A DNA stretch of 6,900 nt, from assembly GCA_006226555.1 (NCBI GenBank), contig SBGS01000093.1, positions 1-6,900 on the forward strand. Reading direction: 5' to 3'. This document shows positions 1 through 6,455 of this stretch, in pieces; the stretch's first letter is position 1, and every line of letters starts with the position of its first letter. The DNA is from Bacteroidota bacterium. GTDB taxonomy: Bacteria; Bacteroidota; Bacteroidia; Flavobacteriales_D; Crocinitomicaceae. Made by a program: the position numbers and the translations under genes. The notes beneath the pieces were generated by a model. That model saw nothing but the letters and a program-made list of their open reading frames with translations, searched no databases and was not told where the DNA came from.

Positions 1-120
1 TATTTTTCTGAAGCAGATTCAGATAGTATAGAAGAGGCCTATAAAGAATTTGAAGGCGATTATACGGAAGAGGAACTCAAACTTGTGTGGATCAAGTTTA
101 TGAGTGAAATGGCGCACTGA
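1..120 (+). CDS. recQ: C-terminal end of a probable ATP-dependent DNA helicase RecQ (5' partial)
   Basis: Frame 1 is open from the window edge to a TGA stop and encodes the last 39 residues of a plus-strand gene. The tail is acidic and ends in IKFMSEMAH, with a DSIEEAYKEFEGDYTEEE stretch before it. From memory this closely resembles the extreme C-terminus of flavobacterial RecQ helicases, which end in a similar acidic segment followed by RIKF(I/L)SE-(V/M)-A-N. RecQ unwinds DNA in recombination and repair; none of its helicase, zinc or HRDC regions is in the window. The assignment rests only on this tail, so the reading frame is certain but the name is provisional. The stop codon touches the stop codon of the converging minus-strand lipoprotein gene. 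Confidence 0.65.
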   Translation, partial: YFSEADSDSIEEAYKEFEGDYTEEELKLVWIKFMSEMAH

Positions 121-567
121 TCACTTTACGAAAACAAAAGTTCTACGCCCAATAAATTCCGTCATTTCAGTTCTAAGATCGGTTTTGGTAAGAAGAATGA
201 CACGCGCGTTTTTAATCGTATCTTGAATACCATCTTTTGTTCTGTATAGATCATAGAATTCCTGATCTCCATACGCAAAAACATATCGGCCGGATTCAGA
301 ATTTTGTATTGTATTACCGTCGACAACATAACTATAATCTAGACTATACTTACCGCTTGTATCGTCTTCCGGGGTGAAAATGATCTCACCTTCCACGGGA
401 TAGTAATAGCTTAATCCATTCTGATTGGTAAACTGGAATTGTTCGATCGTCCAGTTGCCGGAAAGTCTCTTATTGAAGCGCTCTACTTTATTACACCCAA
501 GCACAAACAACACGAGTCCAAATAAACTAATTGTCTTCAGGATATATGAATTCCACATACTTCTCAT
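121..567 (-). CDS. Small lipocalin-like lipoprotein of unknown function
   Basis: This encodes 148 residues with an N-terminal lipoprotein signal: a hydrophobic segment at about residues 9-24 followed by the lipobox VLGC, with Cys25 as the predicted lipidated residue. The mature part begins with LSGNWTIEQFQF, the kind of G-x-W opening seen in lipocalin-like Bacteroidetes lipoproteins. It continues as alternating beta-type segments (for example GRYVFAYG and the terminal RRTFVFVK), consistent with a small beta-barrel or beta-sandwich. A ligand cannot be predicted. The start is uncertain: Met1 gives a 41-base overlap with the DUF4230 gene upstream, and Met4 (ATG at 556-558) gives 32 bases and a 21-residue signal. 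Neither start has a clear Shine-Dalgarno sequence. It is the last gene of the minus-strand run, and its stop directly abuts the stop of the converging gene. Confidence 0.75.
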   Translation of the reverse strand: MRSMWNSYILKTISLFGLVLFVLGCNKVERFNKRLSGNWTIEQFQFTNQNGLSYYYPVEGEIIFTPEDDTSGKYSLDYSYVVDGNTIQNSESGRYVFAYGDQEFYDLYRTKDGIQDTIKNARVILLTKTDLRTEMTEFIGRRTFVFVK

Positions 568-1168
568 GTTGTAATAGACGTTTAAAAAGTTTTTCGGTTG
601 AAACTCTGGCTTTATTTATCAGATCCAACTCGACTGAATTGTTGATCAGCCGTTGTTTTGCTTTTAGCTCCAGTATAGTTCTCTCTTTATCGGACCAAGA
701 TCCTTGTTCCTGATATACATCTGTTCCGGAAGGCGATAAATTGACTTCAAGGAGTTCAGGATTACTCAGTTTCAGATAGACTGTATCATTTGACCGGTTG
801 ATCTCAATGTTGTTCTTTCGAATATCGATCCCAACTCGAATCTCGCCTTTAACGATAAGGGTCAAACGTCTTTTCACGTTTCTGTTGATCAGTCGTTGAC
901 TTAACTCGTATGCATCTAGCCAATCACTTATTTCATCGAGCTCGTCATAGTATTCAACCGTATCAACTACTATCTCATCTGTATAGCTCACAGCTCCGAT
1001 TTCTGCTATTTTCTTTACTGCTTCAATGCGAATAGGAGTATCGGCAATTGTATCCGCGGAATTGTCATCTCCTTTGAAATAATCGTACAGAATAAACGCC
1101 AGAATACCGATCACAACGGTAATCGATATATTTTTTATCAGCCGTATATGTTCTCTACCTAATTTCAA
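527..1168 (-). CDS. DUF4230 family protein with N-terminal membrane anchor
   Basis: This encodes 213 residues. A basic N-terminus (K2, R5, R9, K12) precedes one hydrophobic helix at about residues 14-30 (ITVVIGILAFILYDYF), then an acidic linker. The layout predicts a single-pass anchor with the C-terminal domain outside the cytoplasm. The remainder matches the DUF4230 pattern: an opening I(x)EIGAVSYTDEIVVD, a central RRLTLIVKGEIRVGID, and a later SDKERTILELKAKQRL helix. These segments align by eye with RELGQLATVEYTIGKLIQLD, RKLLIKTRATVKAGID and TQKEKNAFLKQGEEAI in the adjacent gene, so the two look like diverged paralogues. No ATG lies near the N-terminus. An in-frame TGA sits two codons upstream of the TTG at 1166-1168, making TTG the likely start. 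That TTG shares TTGA with the upstream stop, suggesting coupling. The function of DUF4230 is unknown. Confidence 0.8.
   Translation of the reverse strand: MKLGREHIRLIKNISITVVIGILAFILYDYFKGDDNSADTIADTPIRIEAVKKIAEIGAVSYTDEIVVDTVEYYDELDEISDWLDAYELSQRLINRNVKRRLTLIVKGEIRVGIDIRKNNIEINRSNDTVYLKLSNPELLEVNLSPSGTDVYQEQGSWSDKERTILELKAKQRLINNSVELDLINKARVSTEKLFKRLLQHEKYVEFIYPEDN
1165..1168 (-). other. TTGA stop/start overlap that sets a TTG start
   Basis: On the minus strand the four bases read TTGA. TGA ends the DUF4230 lipoprotein and TTG begins the membrane-anchored DUF4230 protein. GAAGA lies immediately upstream, which is purine-rich but too close to act as an ordinary ribosome binding site. The arrangement suggests the second protein is made mainly by re-initiating ribosomes. 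Confidence 0.65.
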
Positions 1169-1713
1169 TCTTCAATGGAGCTATGAATAATAATCTTTTC
1201 GAAGCCTAATTCTTTATAGAAATCTCGAATAATGTCTTCCGCATTTGCTGCTGCATCTTGTAGAATTTTCGTTTCACCAAGATCTTTTCTTATTGCTTCT
1301 TCCCCCTGCTTGAGAAAGGCATTTTTTTCTTTTTGAGTGAAATTATCCCTGAATCCTGAGATGCTCTCCACCTCCGTTTTAGTATAGTTCGGATCCATGT
1401 TCAATGAAATATACTCCGCCGGGGGCAAAGTAATCTCGATCGTATTTCCTTTTACTACAATATCGTCCTCTTTGATCTTTTTAAGATCTATTCCGGCCTT
1501 AACCGTTGCTCTGGTTTTGATCAATAATTTTCGATCTCCCCATTTATACCATTCGACATCAGTTTGATCCAATTGAATTAATTTACCAATCGTGTATTCC
1601 ACTGTTGCAAGCTGACCAAGCTCTCTTATTTCCATAACAGAAGCTTTCTCGGCTTCATCTGTTGAGGAACAGGAAACGATGAATAAGATCAATATGTAAA
1701 CAAATCGATTCAT
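1165..1713 (-). CDS. DUF4230 family lipoprotein
   Basis: Started at the ATG at 1711-1713, this is a 182-residue protein. Its signal MNRFVYILILFIVSC ends in the lipobox IVSC, with Cys15 lipidated. An earlier in-frame ATG at 1734 would add seven residues, but the chosen start forms a classic ATGA overlap with the upstream stop and gives a compact signal sequence. The DUF4230 domain fills about residues 28-170. Its recognisable segments are IRELGQLATVEYTIGKLI, WGDRKLLIKTRATVKAGID, ITLPPAEYISLNMDP and NFTQKEKNAFLKQGEEAI, then an acidic/alpha-helical C-terminus ending in LGFEKIIIHSS. These are strongly typical of the family as I recall it. No enzymatic motif is evident, and the cellular role of DUF4230 is not known. 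The next gene is a diverged paralogue held by a transmembrane helix instead of a lipid. Confidence 0.85.
   Translation of the reverse strand: MNRFVYILILFIVSCSSTDEAEKASVMEIRELGQLATVEYTIGKLIQLDQTDVEWYKWGDRKLLIKTRATVKAGIDLKKIKEDDIVVKGNTIEITLPPAEYISLNMDPNYTKTEVESISGFRDNFTQKEKNAFLKQGEEAIRKDLGETKILQDAAANAEDIIRDFYKELGFEKIIIHSSIED
1710..1713 (-). other. ATGA stop/start overlap
   Basis: On the minus strand ATG starts the DUF4230 lipoprotein, and the overlapping TGA ends the M20 amidohydrolase. This is the usual signature of translational coupling, and it is the main reason to prefer this start over the ATG 21 bases upstream. Confidence 0.75.
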
Positions 1714-2894
1714 GCTTCTAAAGCAGCAATACACATTGCGCGAATACCGAAGTATAATGCTTTTGGATCTATGTCGAAACGAGGATTGTGCACCCCATAT
1801 GTTATTCCTTTTTCTTCATTTCTTACACCGAGTCTAAAGAAACTTACAGGAACCTCCTGACTGTAGTATGAAAAATCTTCAGACGAGAGTCTTATTGGTA
1901 GTTCATGAACCGAATCATCGCCAAAATGTTGTTTTAAGCGATTTGCAAGTTTATTTGTTTTGTCGGGGTCATTAATCAGAAAAGGATACCCTCGACTGAT
2001 ATTCAGGTCAACAGTCGCACCAAGTGCACTTGTATAATTTCGGATAATGTTCTCGATAAGCTCCAAAGCCTCATTTCTCCATGGTTCGTTCATGGTCCTG
2101 AATGTTCCTTTTATATGGGCTTTTTCGGGAATAACATTGGTCGCGCCCAAAGCCTCGAAATGTCCAAAGGATAATACAGTTGGTATCTTTGGATCACACT
2201 TTCTTGAAACCACTTGTTGCAATTCTGTGATCAAACCTGCCCCAATAGAAATTGGGTCAATACATGCATGAGGAGTAGCTGCATGTCCTCCTTTACCGTT
2301 TATTGTCAGGTGGATCTCGTCACAAGATGCCATATACATTCCTTCCTTATATCCAAATTCACCAACATTAAGTTCTGGAAAGACATGCAAGGCGTACATT
2401 GATCTTACTTCAGGGTTTTGAAGAACACCATCACGGATCATGTATGTTGCACCACCAGGGTTCTTTTCTTCTCCCGGTTGAAAGATCAACTTTACAGAGT
2501 GCGGAAGTTCAGACTTGATCTCATTTAAGATTTTAGCTGCGCCCAATAGGACTGAAGTGTGAACGTCATGTCCGCAAGCATGCATCACACCATGAAGGAG
2601 TGATTTGTACGGTACTTCATTGGCCTCTTGAATTGGCAATGCGTCCAGGTCCGCCCTTAAGGCAATACAGTATGTGTCATTTCCATTTGAAATGTATCCC
2701 ACCACACCGGTGTCTCCAACTTCAGCTGTATATGGAATACCATATTCCTCCAGTTTTTTGGAAACAAACGCCATCGTTTGAAACTCCTGATATGAAAGTT
2801 CTGGATGCTGATGAAGATGTTCCCTGATCGTTCTGACTTCTTCATAGATCTGCTCGGCTCTGTCTGATATGAATTTTGTTAATTCAGGATTCAT
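1710..2894 (-). CDS. M20 family metallo-amidohydrolase (N-acyl-amino-acid / hippurate hydrolase type)
   Basis: This is a full-length 394-residue enzyme of the M20D (AmhX/HipO/IAA-amino acid hydrolase) group. Visible motifs are REHLHQHPELS near the N-terminus, RADLDALP (80-87), HACGHDVH (105-112), FQPGEE (138-143), LHVFP (169-173), GKGGHAATPH (200-209), SSEDF (337-341) and GVHNPRFD (367-374). By family knowledge the two metal ions are held by Cys107, His109, Glu143, His170 and His369, with Glu142 the probable catalytic base. All are present, so the enzyme should be active. Residues of about 190-300 form the dimerisation (lid) domain. There is no signal peptide, so it acts in the cytoplasm, cleaving an amide bond of an N-acylated amino acid or similar compound. 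The exact substrate cannot be read from sequence. It overlaps the permease gene upstream by 11 bases and the DUF4230 lipoprotein downstream by 4. Confidence 0.93.
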   Translation of the reverse strand: MNPELTKFISDRAEQIYEEVRTIREHLHQHPELSYQEFQTMAFVSKKLEEYGIPYTAEVGDTGVVGYISNGNDTYCIALRADLDALPIQEANEVPYKSLLHGVMHACGHDVHTSVLLGAAKILNEIKSELPHSVKLIFQPGEEKNPGGATYMIRDGVLQNPEVRSMYALHVFPELNVGEFGYKEGMYMASCDEIHLTINGKGGHAATPHACIDPISIGAGLITELQQVVSRKCDPKIPTVLSFGHFEALGATNVIPEKAHIKGTFRTMNEPWRNEALELIENIIRNYTSALGATVDLNISRGYPFLINDPDKTNKLANRLKQHFGDDSVHELPIRLSSEDFSYYSQEVPVSFFRLGVRNEEKGITYGVHNPRFDIDPKALYFGIRAMCIAALEA

Positions 2895-3276
2895 TAGTTA
2901 GGGTGTTAAAACCGGAAAGGATCATTCTTACCGAAACATAGGCCATTACAAGACCGAAGATCAATTTTACTAAACCTGGAGATAGGCGCAATGCTAGTTT
3001 GGATCCGATGTAACCGCCAATAACAAAAGTAACGGCTACGATCAACCCGAATTTCCAGTTTACATTTCCTGCTTTCCAGTAATTCATGACAGCCAGGATT
3101 CCAACAGGAAGTAGCAGAATAAACAAACTAGTTCCCTGCGCCCCATGTTGGCTCATCCCCAAAACATATACAAGTGCAGGGACGATGATCACACCACCAC
3201 CAACGCCTACAAATCCGCTCAGAATACCAGCTAATATTCCGATGACGATTAATATATAGATGGTTTGTTGCTCCAT
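2884..3276 (-). CDS. Half-length TauE/SafE (TSUP) family permease
   Basis: This encodes 130 residues, almost entirely hydrophobic, with about four membrane segments (roughly residues 6-36 with a break, 48-66, 75-95 and 100-121). The glycine-rich GFVGVGGGVIIVPALVY (21-37) is the TSUP signature that normally opens each of the two repeats. GYIGSKLALRLSP (88-100) matches the end of a TSUP half. Canonical TauE/SafE exporters of sulfite, sulfoacetate or other organic anions are about 240-270 residues with two such repeats. Here only one repeat is present, and the frame closes cleanly with no matching second half next to it. Short single-repeat TSUP members exist, so this is probably an intact half-size protein that pairs with itself or a partner. 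That is inference, and the substrate is unknown. Its stop overlaps the amidohydrolase start. Confidence 0.85.
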   Translation of the reverse strand: MEQQTIYILIVIGILAGILSGFVGVGGGVIIVPALVYVLGMSQHGAQGTSLFILLLPVGILAVMNYWKAGNVNWKFGLIVAVTFVIGGYIGSKLALRLSPGLVKLIFGLVMAYVSVRMILSGFNTLTNES

Positions 3277-3300
3277 ATGGGTAAAGATAGGGAAAACCTG

Positions 3301-4263
3301 CTATTGTACGAGTAAGTTACAGCCTCGTATATCTGAGTTGTCAAACCTACCTATTACTTCAAAACCTTTATCGGTTATTTTACCGAGGTCTTGTGTAGCA
3401 ATAAATGAGCAGCTGAATAGATTTGCCAGGTCAATGATGTTAATTCCTCCAGTCCTTCCACTATCGACCAAAGAAAAAGGATCATTGGTATCTCTGATGA
3501 GCACTTTCATCCACGGAGGTGTTTGAAATGTGAGTTCAGACGTAATGTAAGCCTGGGATAGTAATTCGGTCATCCCATATTCTGAGTAAATCGTGTCTAC
3601 GTTGAATGCTTCCTTTAGCGTCGAATGAAGTTCCTCTTTCGTAAGCTCCTTTCGTCTCCCTTTCATCCCCCCGGTTTCTATGATCTTCACCTTGTGAAGG
3701 TCTGGTTTGTATTCCGCAAAATCTAAAAGGGCATAACTAACTCCGATGAGAATAACCTGTTGTTCAGTTTTCTGCAATTTCTCTATTTGCGTTTTCAACT
3801 GATCATATTGATTCAAATAGAATCCGCTATGCTTCGACTCACTTTTTTTGATCAAGTCATCCACCATGTACACAAGACTGGAGTCTCCTTGTTGAATATA
3901 ATTTGGCAATAATGCGATGATGGTATGTTCTTCAGGATTTCCAAAGAAGAGCTGATATGCTGATCGAAATGACTTTTTGTAAATATTCAGATCGTGCACA
4001 TAATGCCTCGATCTCTCTCCACCCGTACCACTGCTTTTAAAAATGACTTCAGCTTTTTTTTCTGCCGTAATTATCTCATGCGTTTTGAAGAAACTAATGG
4101 GCAGAAATGGAATATCCTGAATAGATTTCGGAGCTGGACGGTTCAGCTGATCAACGTAGGTTCTGTACACTGAATTGTGGGTATACTGAAAAGAGTAGAT
4201 CTCAAGCGCTAACTTTTCGAATTCCGTTTCATTCGATATGTTAAAGATCCTGTCGATCTGCAT
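3301..4263 (-). CDS. LuxE-like acyl-protein synthetase / acyl transferase
   Basis: This encodes 320 residues of the LuxE / adenylate-forming (ANL-like) family often labelled 'acyl transferase' in Bacteroidetes. Visible features are FLPISFFKTHEI (53-64), the phosphate-binding FKSSGTGGERSRH (75-87), ETGGMKGRRKE (196-206), YSEYGMTELLSQAY (226-239) and the late DLGKITDKGFEVIGRFDNSD (292-311). In order these correspond to the nucleotide-binding loop, the acidic aromatic motif and the hinge region of adenylating enzymes. LuxE itself activates a fatty acid as acyl-AMP and takes it onto a cysteine near its C-terminus. Here Cys315 in RGCNLL, five residues before the end, is a plausible equivalent. No luxC, luxD or luciferase gene is in the window, so bioluminescence is not implied. 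It starts 4 bases after the transporter stop, with no clear ribosome binding site, and is probably co-transcribed. Its natural substrate is unknown. Confidence 0.85.
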   Translation of the reverse strand: MQIDRIFNISNETEFEKLALEIYSFQYTHNSVYRTYVDQLNRPAPKSIQDIPFLPISFFKTHEIITAEKKAEVIFKSSGTGGERSRHYVHDLNIYKKSFRSAYQLFFGNPEEHTIIALLPNYIQQGDSSLVYMVDDLIKKSESKHSGFYLNQYDQLKTQIEKLQKTEQQVILIGVSYALLDFAEYKPDLHKVKIIETGGMKGRRKELTKEELHSTLKEAFNVDTIYSEYGMTELLSQAYITSELTFQTPPWMKVLIRDTNDPFSLVDSGRTGGINIIDLANLFSCSFIATQDLGKITDKGFEVIGRFDNSDIRGCNLLVQ

Positions 4264-4267
4264 ATTT

Positions 4268-5926
4268 TTAGTAAAGCATTCCTGCTATAACCGCAGTAGA
4301 CATACAAGCAAGTGTACCTGCGATAAGTGCTTTTACACCGAACTTGGCCAATGTACTTTTTCTTTCTGGTGCCAACGCACCAATACCTCCAACTTGAATT
4401 CCGATAGATGCGAAGTTCGCGAAACCACACAGAACATATGTTGCCATCAGTGTTGCTTTATCGGATAGATAGAATTTTAGTGTTGCGAGGTTACCGTAGG
4501 CTACAAATTCATTCAGAATAGTTTTCTCGCCTAAAAGTTGTCCTACAATTAAACAATCATCCCAAGGAACTCCCATTATCCATGCAAAAGGAGCAAGACT
4601 ATATCCGAGTATGGCTTCAAAGGATAGTGCAGAATAATGGCCGAATGACGCGATCACATCATTTAACCCTGTGAAATAGCCAAATTTTCCGAGTAAGTAA
4701 TTTGCTAAAGCAACAAGAGAAATGAATACGATCAACATCGCTCCAACATTAACTGCTAACTTCAATCCATCCGTTGTACCGTTTGTGATAGCTTCCAAAG
4801 CATTTGCTCCAAGCTTTTCCTTTTCTACGCTCAGATCCGGATTGATCTCTTCTTTCTCTGGGAATAGCATTTTTGCAAATACGATTGCTGCGGGTGCACT
4901 CATTAAAGAAGCTGTCAGCAGATGTTTCGCGAAATAAACTTTCTGTTGTGGATCTTCTCCGCCAAGGAATCCAATGTACGAAGCAAGCACACCTCCCGCA
5001 ATGGTAGCCATCCCCCCAGCCATAAGACAAAGGATCTCTGATTTTGTCATTCTTCCGAGGTATGGTTTTACAAGAAGTGGGGCTTCTGTTTGACCAAGGA
5101 ATATATTACCGGCAGCTGAAACGCTTTCTGCTCCCGATAGTCCCATCACGCGTTTCATAAGCCAGGCCATGCCTATTACAACTTTCTGAAGTACACCCCA
5201 GTAATACATTAAACTAGTCAGTGCGGAAAAGAAGATCACAGAAGGTAAGATCCAGGTTGCGAAGTTTTTAATGTAAGGGTTTACCGTGCCGTCCATGAAG
5301 CTTCCGAATACGAAAGTTGCTCCATTATGAGCCATGTCTACAACCTTAACAAACCCTTTCGAAAGAAACTCGAAAAAGTCCTCAACGAAAGGTGCTTTCA
5401 AAATAAGCAAAGCAAGCACTACCTGAAGCAGCACTCCTTTCAGAACTAAAGGCCAATTGATATGCTTTCTGTCAGCACTAAAAACAAAACCAAGAAAAAG
5501 GAGCGCAAGCATTCCAAGGGCTGCCCTTAAAATAGATGTAAAATAGTTTTCGCTTCTTTCCTTCTTTTTTTGCTGAAATGTAAAGTATTGAGCTCCATTG
5601 TATACAGAGATTCTCGAATCAGAATGATAGGTGATCTCCATAGTATCAGCAAGTGTAGTAGAATCATCTATTGCTGAATGTAAAAACAACTTGCCATTTC
5701 TGATTTTCCAGCTTCCACTGCGTCCCAGGAAAAGGGAAGTATCGGTGTTTACGAATTCTGACTTATTGGGAAAAGTGATACTTGTTCCGTTAGAAGTATA
5801 GTACGAAGTACCGGCTAAGTTCTGCGAGAAAGTAGTAAGATAGAGAAAAATAAAGGAAAGACTAAGGATTCCTTTTATTGATCTCGTCACGAATCCTTGA
5901 AGCCAGTTCGTAATCCTCATTTTCAA
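4268..5926 (-). CDS. nupC: NupC-type concentrative nucleoside transporter with secreted N-terminal domain
   Basis: The CNT transporter occupies about residues 130-552, the normal size of NupC. Substrate and sodium-site motifs are intact: GNIFLGQTE (273-281), LNEFVAY (471-477) and CGFANFASIGIQVGG (500-514). In the Vibrio CNT structure the equivalent Gln/Thr/Glu, Glu, and Asn/Ser residues bind nucleoside; here these are Q279, T280, E281, E473, N504 and S507. The N-terminal extension has a signal-like segment (about 19-35, ending TTFSQ) and then about 85 beta-rich, hydroxyl-rich residues including GSWKIRNGKLFL, which look lipocalin-like and should lie in the periplasm. I recall similar extensions in other flavobacterial NupC proteins. 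The start is uncertain: ATG 5926, ATG 5920, or GTG 5890, which has AAGGA just upstream and would give a 23-residue signal. Overlap with the nuclease gene is 29-65 bases accordingly. The role is sodium- or proton-driven nucleoside uptake in the inner membrane. Confidence 0.92.
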   Translation of the reverse strand: MKMRITNWLQGFVTRSIKGILSLSFIFLYLTTFSQNLAGTSYYTSNGTSITFPNKSEFVNTDTSLFLGRSGSWKIRNGKLFLHSAIDDSTTLADTMEITYHSDSRISVYNGAQYFTFQQKKKERSENYFTSILRAALGMLALLFLGFVFSADRKHINWPLVLKGVLLQVVLALLILKAPFVEDFFEFLSKGFVKVVDMAHNGATFVFGSFMDGTVNPYIKNFATWILPSVIFFSALTSLMYYWGVLQKVVIGMAWLMKRVMGLSGAESVSAAGNIFLGQTEAPLLVKPYLGRMTKSEILCLMAGGMATIAGGVLASYIGFLGGEDPQQKVYFAKHLLTASLMSAPAAIVFAKMLFPEKEEINPDLSVEKEKLGANALEAITNGTTDGLKLAVNVGAMLIVFISLVALANYLLGKFGYFTGLNDVIASFGHYSALSFEAILGYSLAPFAWIMGVPWDDCLIVGQLLGEKTILNEFVAYGNLATLKFYLSDKATLMATYVLCGFANFASIGIQVGGIGALAPERKSTLAKFGVKALIAGTLACMSTAVIAGMLY

Positions 5927-6452
5927 TAGCTTGGTTTAATTCTGCCTCTAATTCATCCACGCTCAGAGAATCTAACCTGTTTCCAGTAGGTTCCTCTTCA
6001 CCGATAGCGTCAGAGGTAAACTCACTCTCTTCTAATTCGCTTTCATCCAGAAGGATGCCGGCGCTTGAGAGTATATTTTCAAATGTATAGATCTCACAAT
6101 CGAATCGTATACCTACAGCAATGGCATCTGAGGTTCGGGCGTCGATCTCAACGATCTCACCGTCCTTTTCACAAATCAATTTAGAGAAGAAAATACCTTC
6201 CACTAAGTTGTATATCACCACTTCTTTTACCTGAATATCGAAAGCAACAGCAAAGTTTTTGAAGAGGTCATGCGTCAAAGGGCGAGTTGGAACCATCTTT
6301 TCCAGCTCTATAGCGATTGCCTGAGCTTCAAAGCCGCCGATAATGATAGGCAGTCTTCTGTTACCGTCAACTTCAGATAAGACAAGTGCGTATGCTCCTG
6401 ACTGAGTCTGGCTGTAAGAAAGTCCTACGATTTCAAGTTTTATCTTTTCCAT
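5862..6452 (-). CDS. DUF151 'bifunctional nuclease' family protein with C-terminal UVR motif
   Basis: This encodes 196 residues. The DUF151/BFN domain spans about residues 1-135, with the conserved RRLPIIIGGFEAQAIAIELE (32-51), RPLTHDLFKNF (57-67) and EIDARTSDAIAVGIR (102-116). An acidic linker (about 136-160, rich in E, D and S) leads to a UvrB/UvrC-type UVR helix pair at about 164-195 (VDELEAELNQAIENEDYE, then LASRIRDEINK). This two-part layout and size are usual for Bacteroidetes members. The nuclease name comes from plant homologues reported to cut DNA and RNA. The role of the bacterial proteins is not settled, so I infer only a cytoplasmic nucleic-acid or protein-binding function. The ATG at 6450-6452 is preceded by a terminator-like hairpin and its T-tract, leaving no room for an ordinary leader or ribosome binding site. 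The 3' end overlaps the transporter gene. Confidence 0.92.
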   Translation of the reverse strand: MEKIKLEIVGLSYSQTQSGAYALVLSEVDGNRRLPIIIGGFEAQAIAIELEKMVPTRPLTHDLFKNFAVAFDIQVKEVVIYNLVEGIFFSKLICEKDGEIVEIDARTSDAIAVGIRFDCEIYTFENILSSAGILLDESELEESEFTSDAIGEEEPTGNRLDSLSVDELEAELNQAIENEDYELASRIRDEINKRNP

Positions 6453-6455
6453 TGT

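Noticed and set aside
103..125. Possible bidirectional terminator (AGTGA / TCACT) across the convergent stops
   Set aside because: The stem is only 5 bp with a 13-base loop, is not GC-rich, and has no T-tract on either strand.
1714..1734. Seven-residue N-terminal extension (MYCCFRS) of the DUF4230 lipoprotein
   Set aside because: The ATG at 1711-1713 gives an ATGA overlap with the upstream stop and a compact lipoprotein signal, so the extension is probably not translated.
2047..2402. Plus-strand open frames inside the amidohydrolase gene
   Set aside because: They are antisense to a strongly conserved enzyme and their translations show no domain-like pattern.
3277..3300. Possible Bacteroidetes promoter (TATCTTTA, near TAnnTTTG) just upstream of the half-size permease
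   Set aside because: The last base of the motif does not match, no TTG element lies at the expected distance upstream, and the match sits only a few bases from the ATG. It could be chance.
3301..4263. Bioluminescence (lux) locus
   Set aside because: Only a LuxE-like gene is present. No luciferase, reductase or transferase partners are seen, and LuxE-like proteins are common in non-luminous Bacteroidetes.
4722..5030. Open frames on both strands inside the nucleoside transporter
   Set aside because: They are shadows of the conserved CNT core, with low-complexity or basic translations lacking recognisable motifs.
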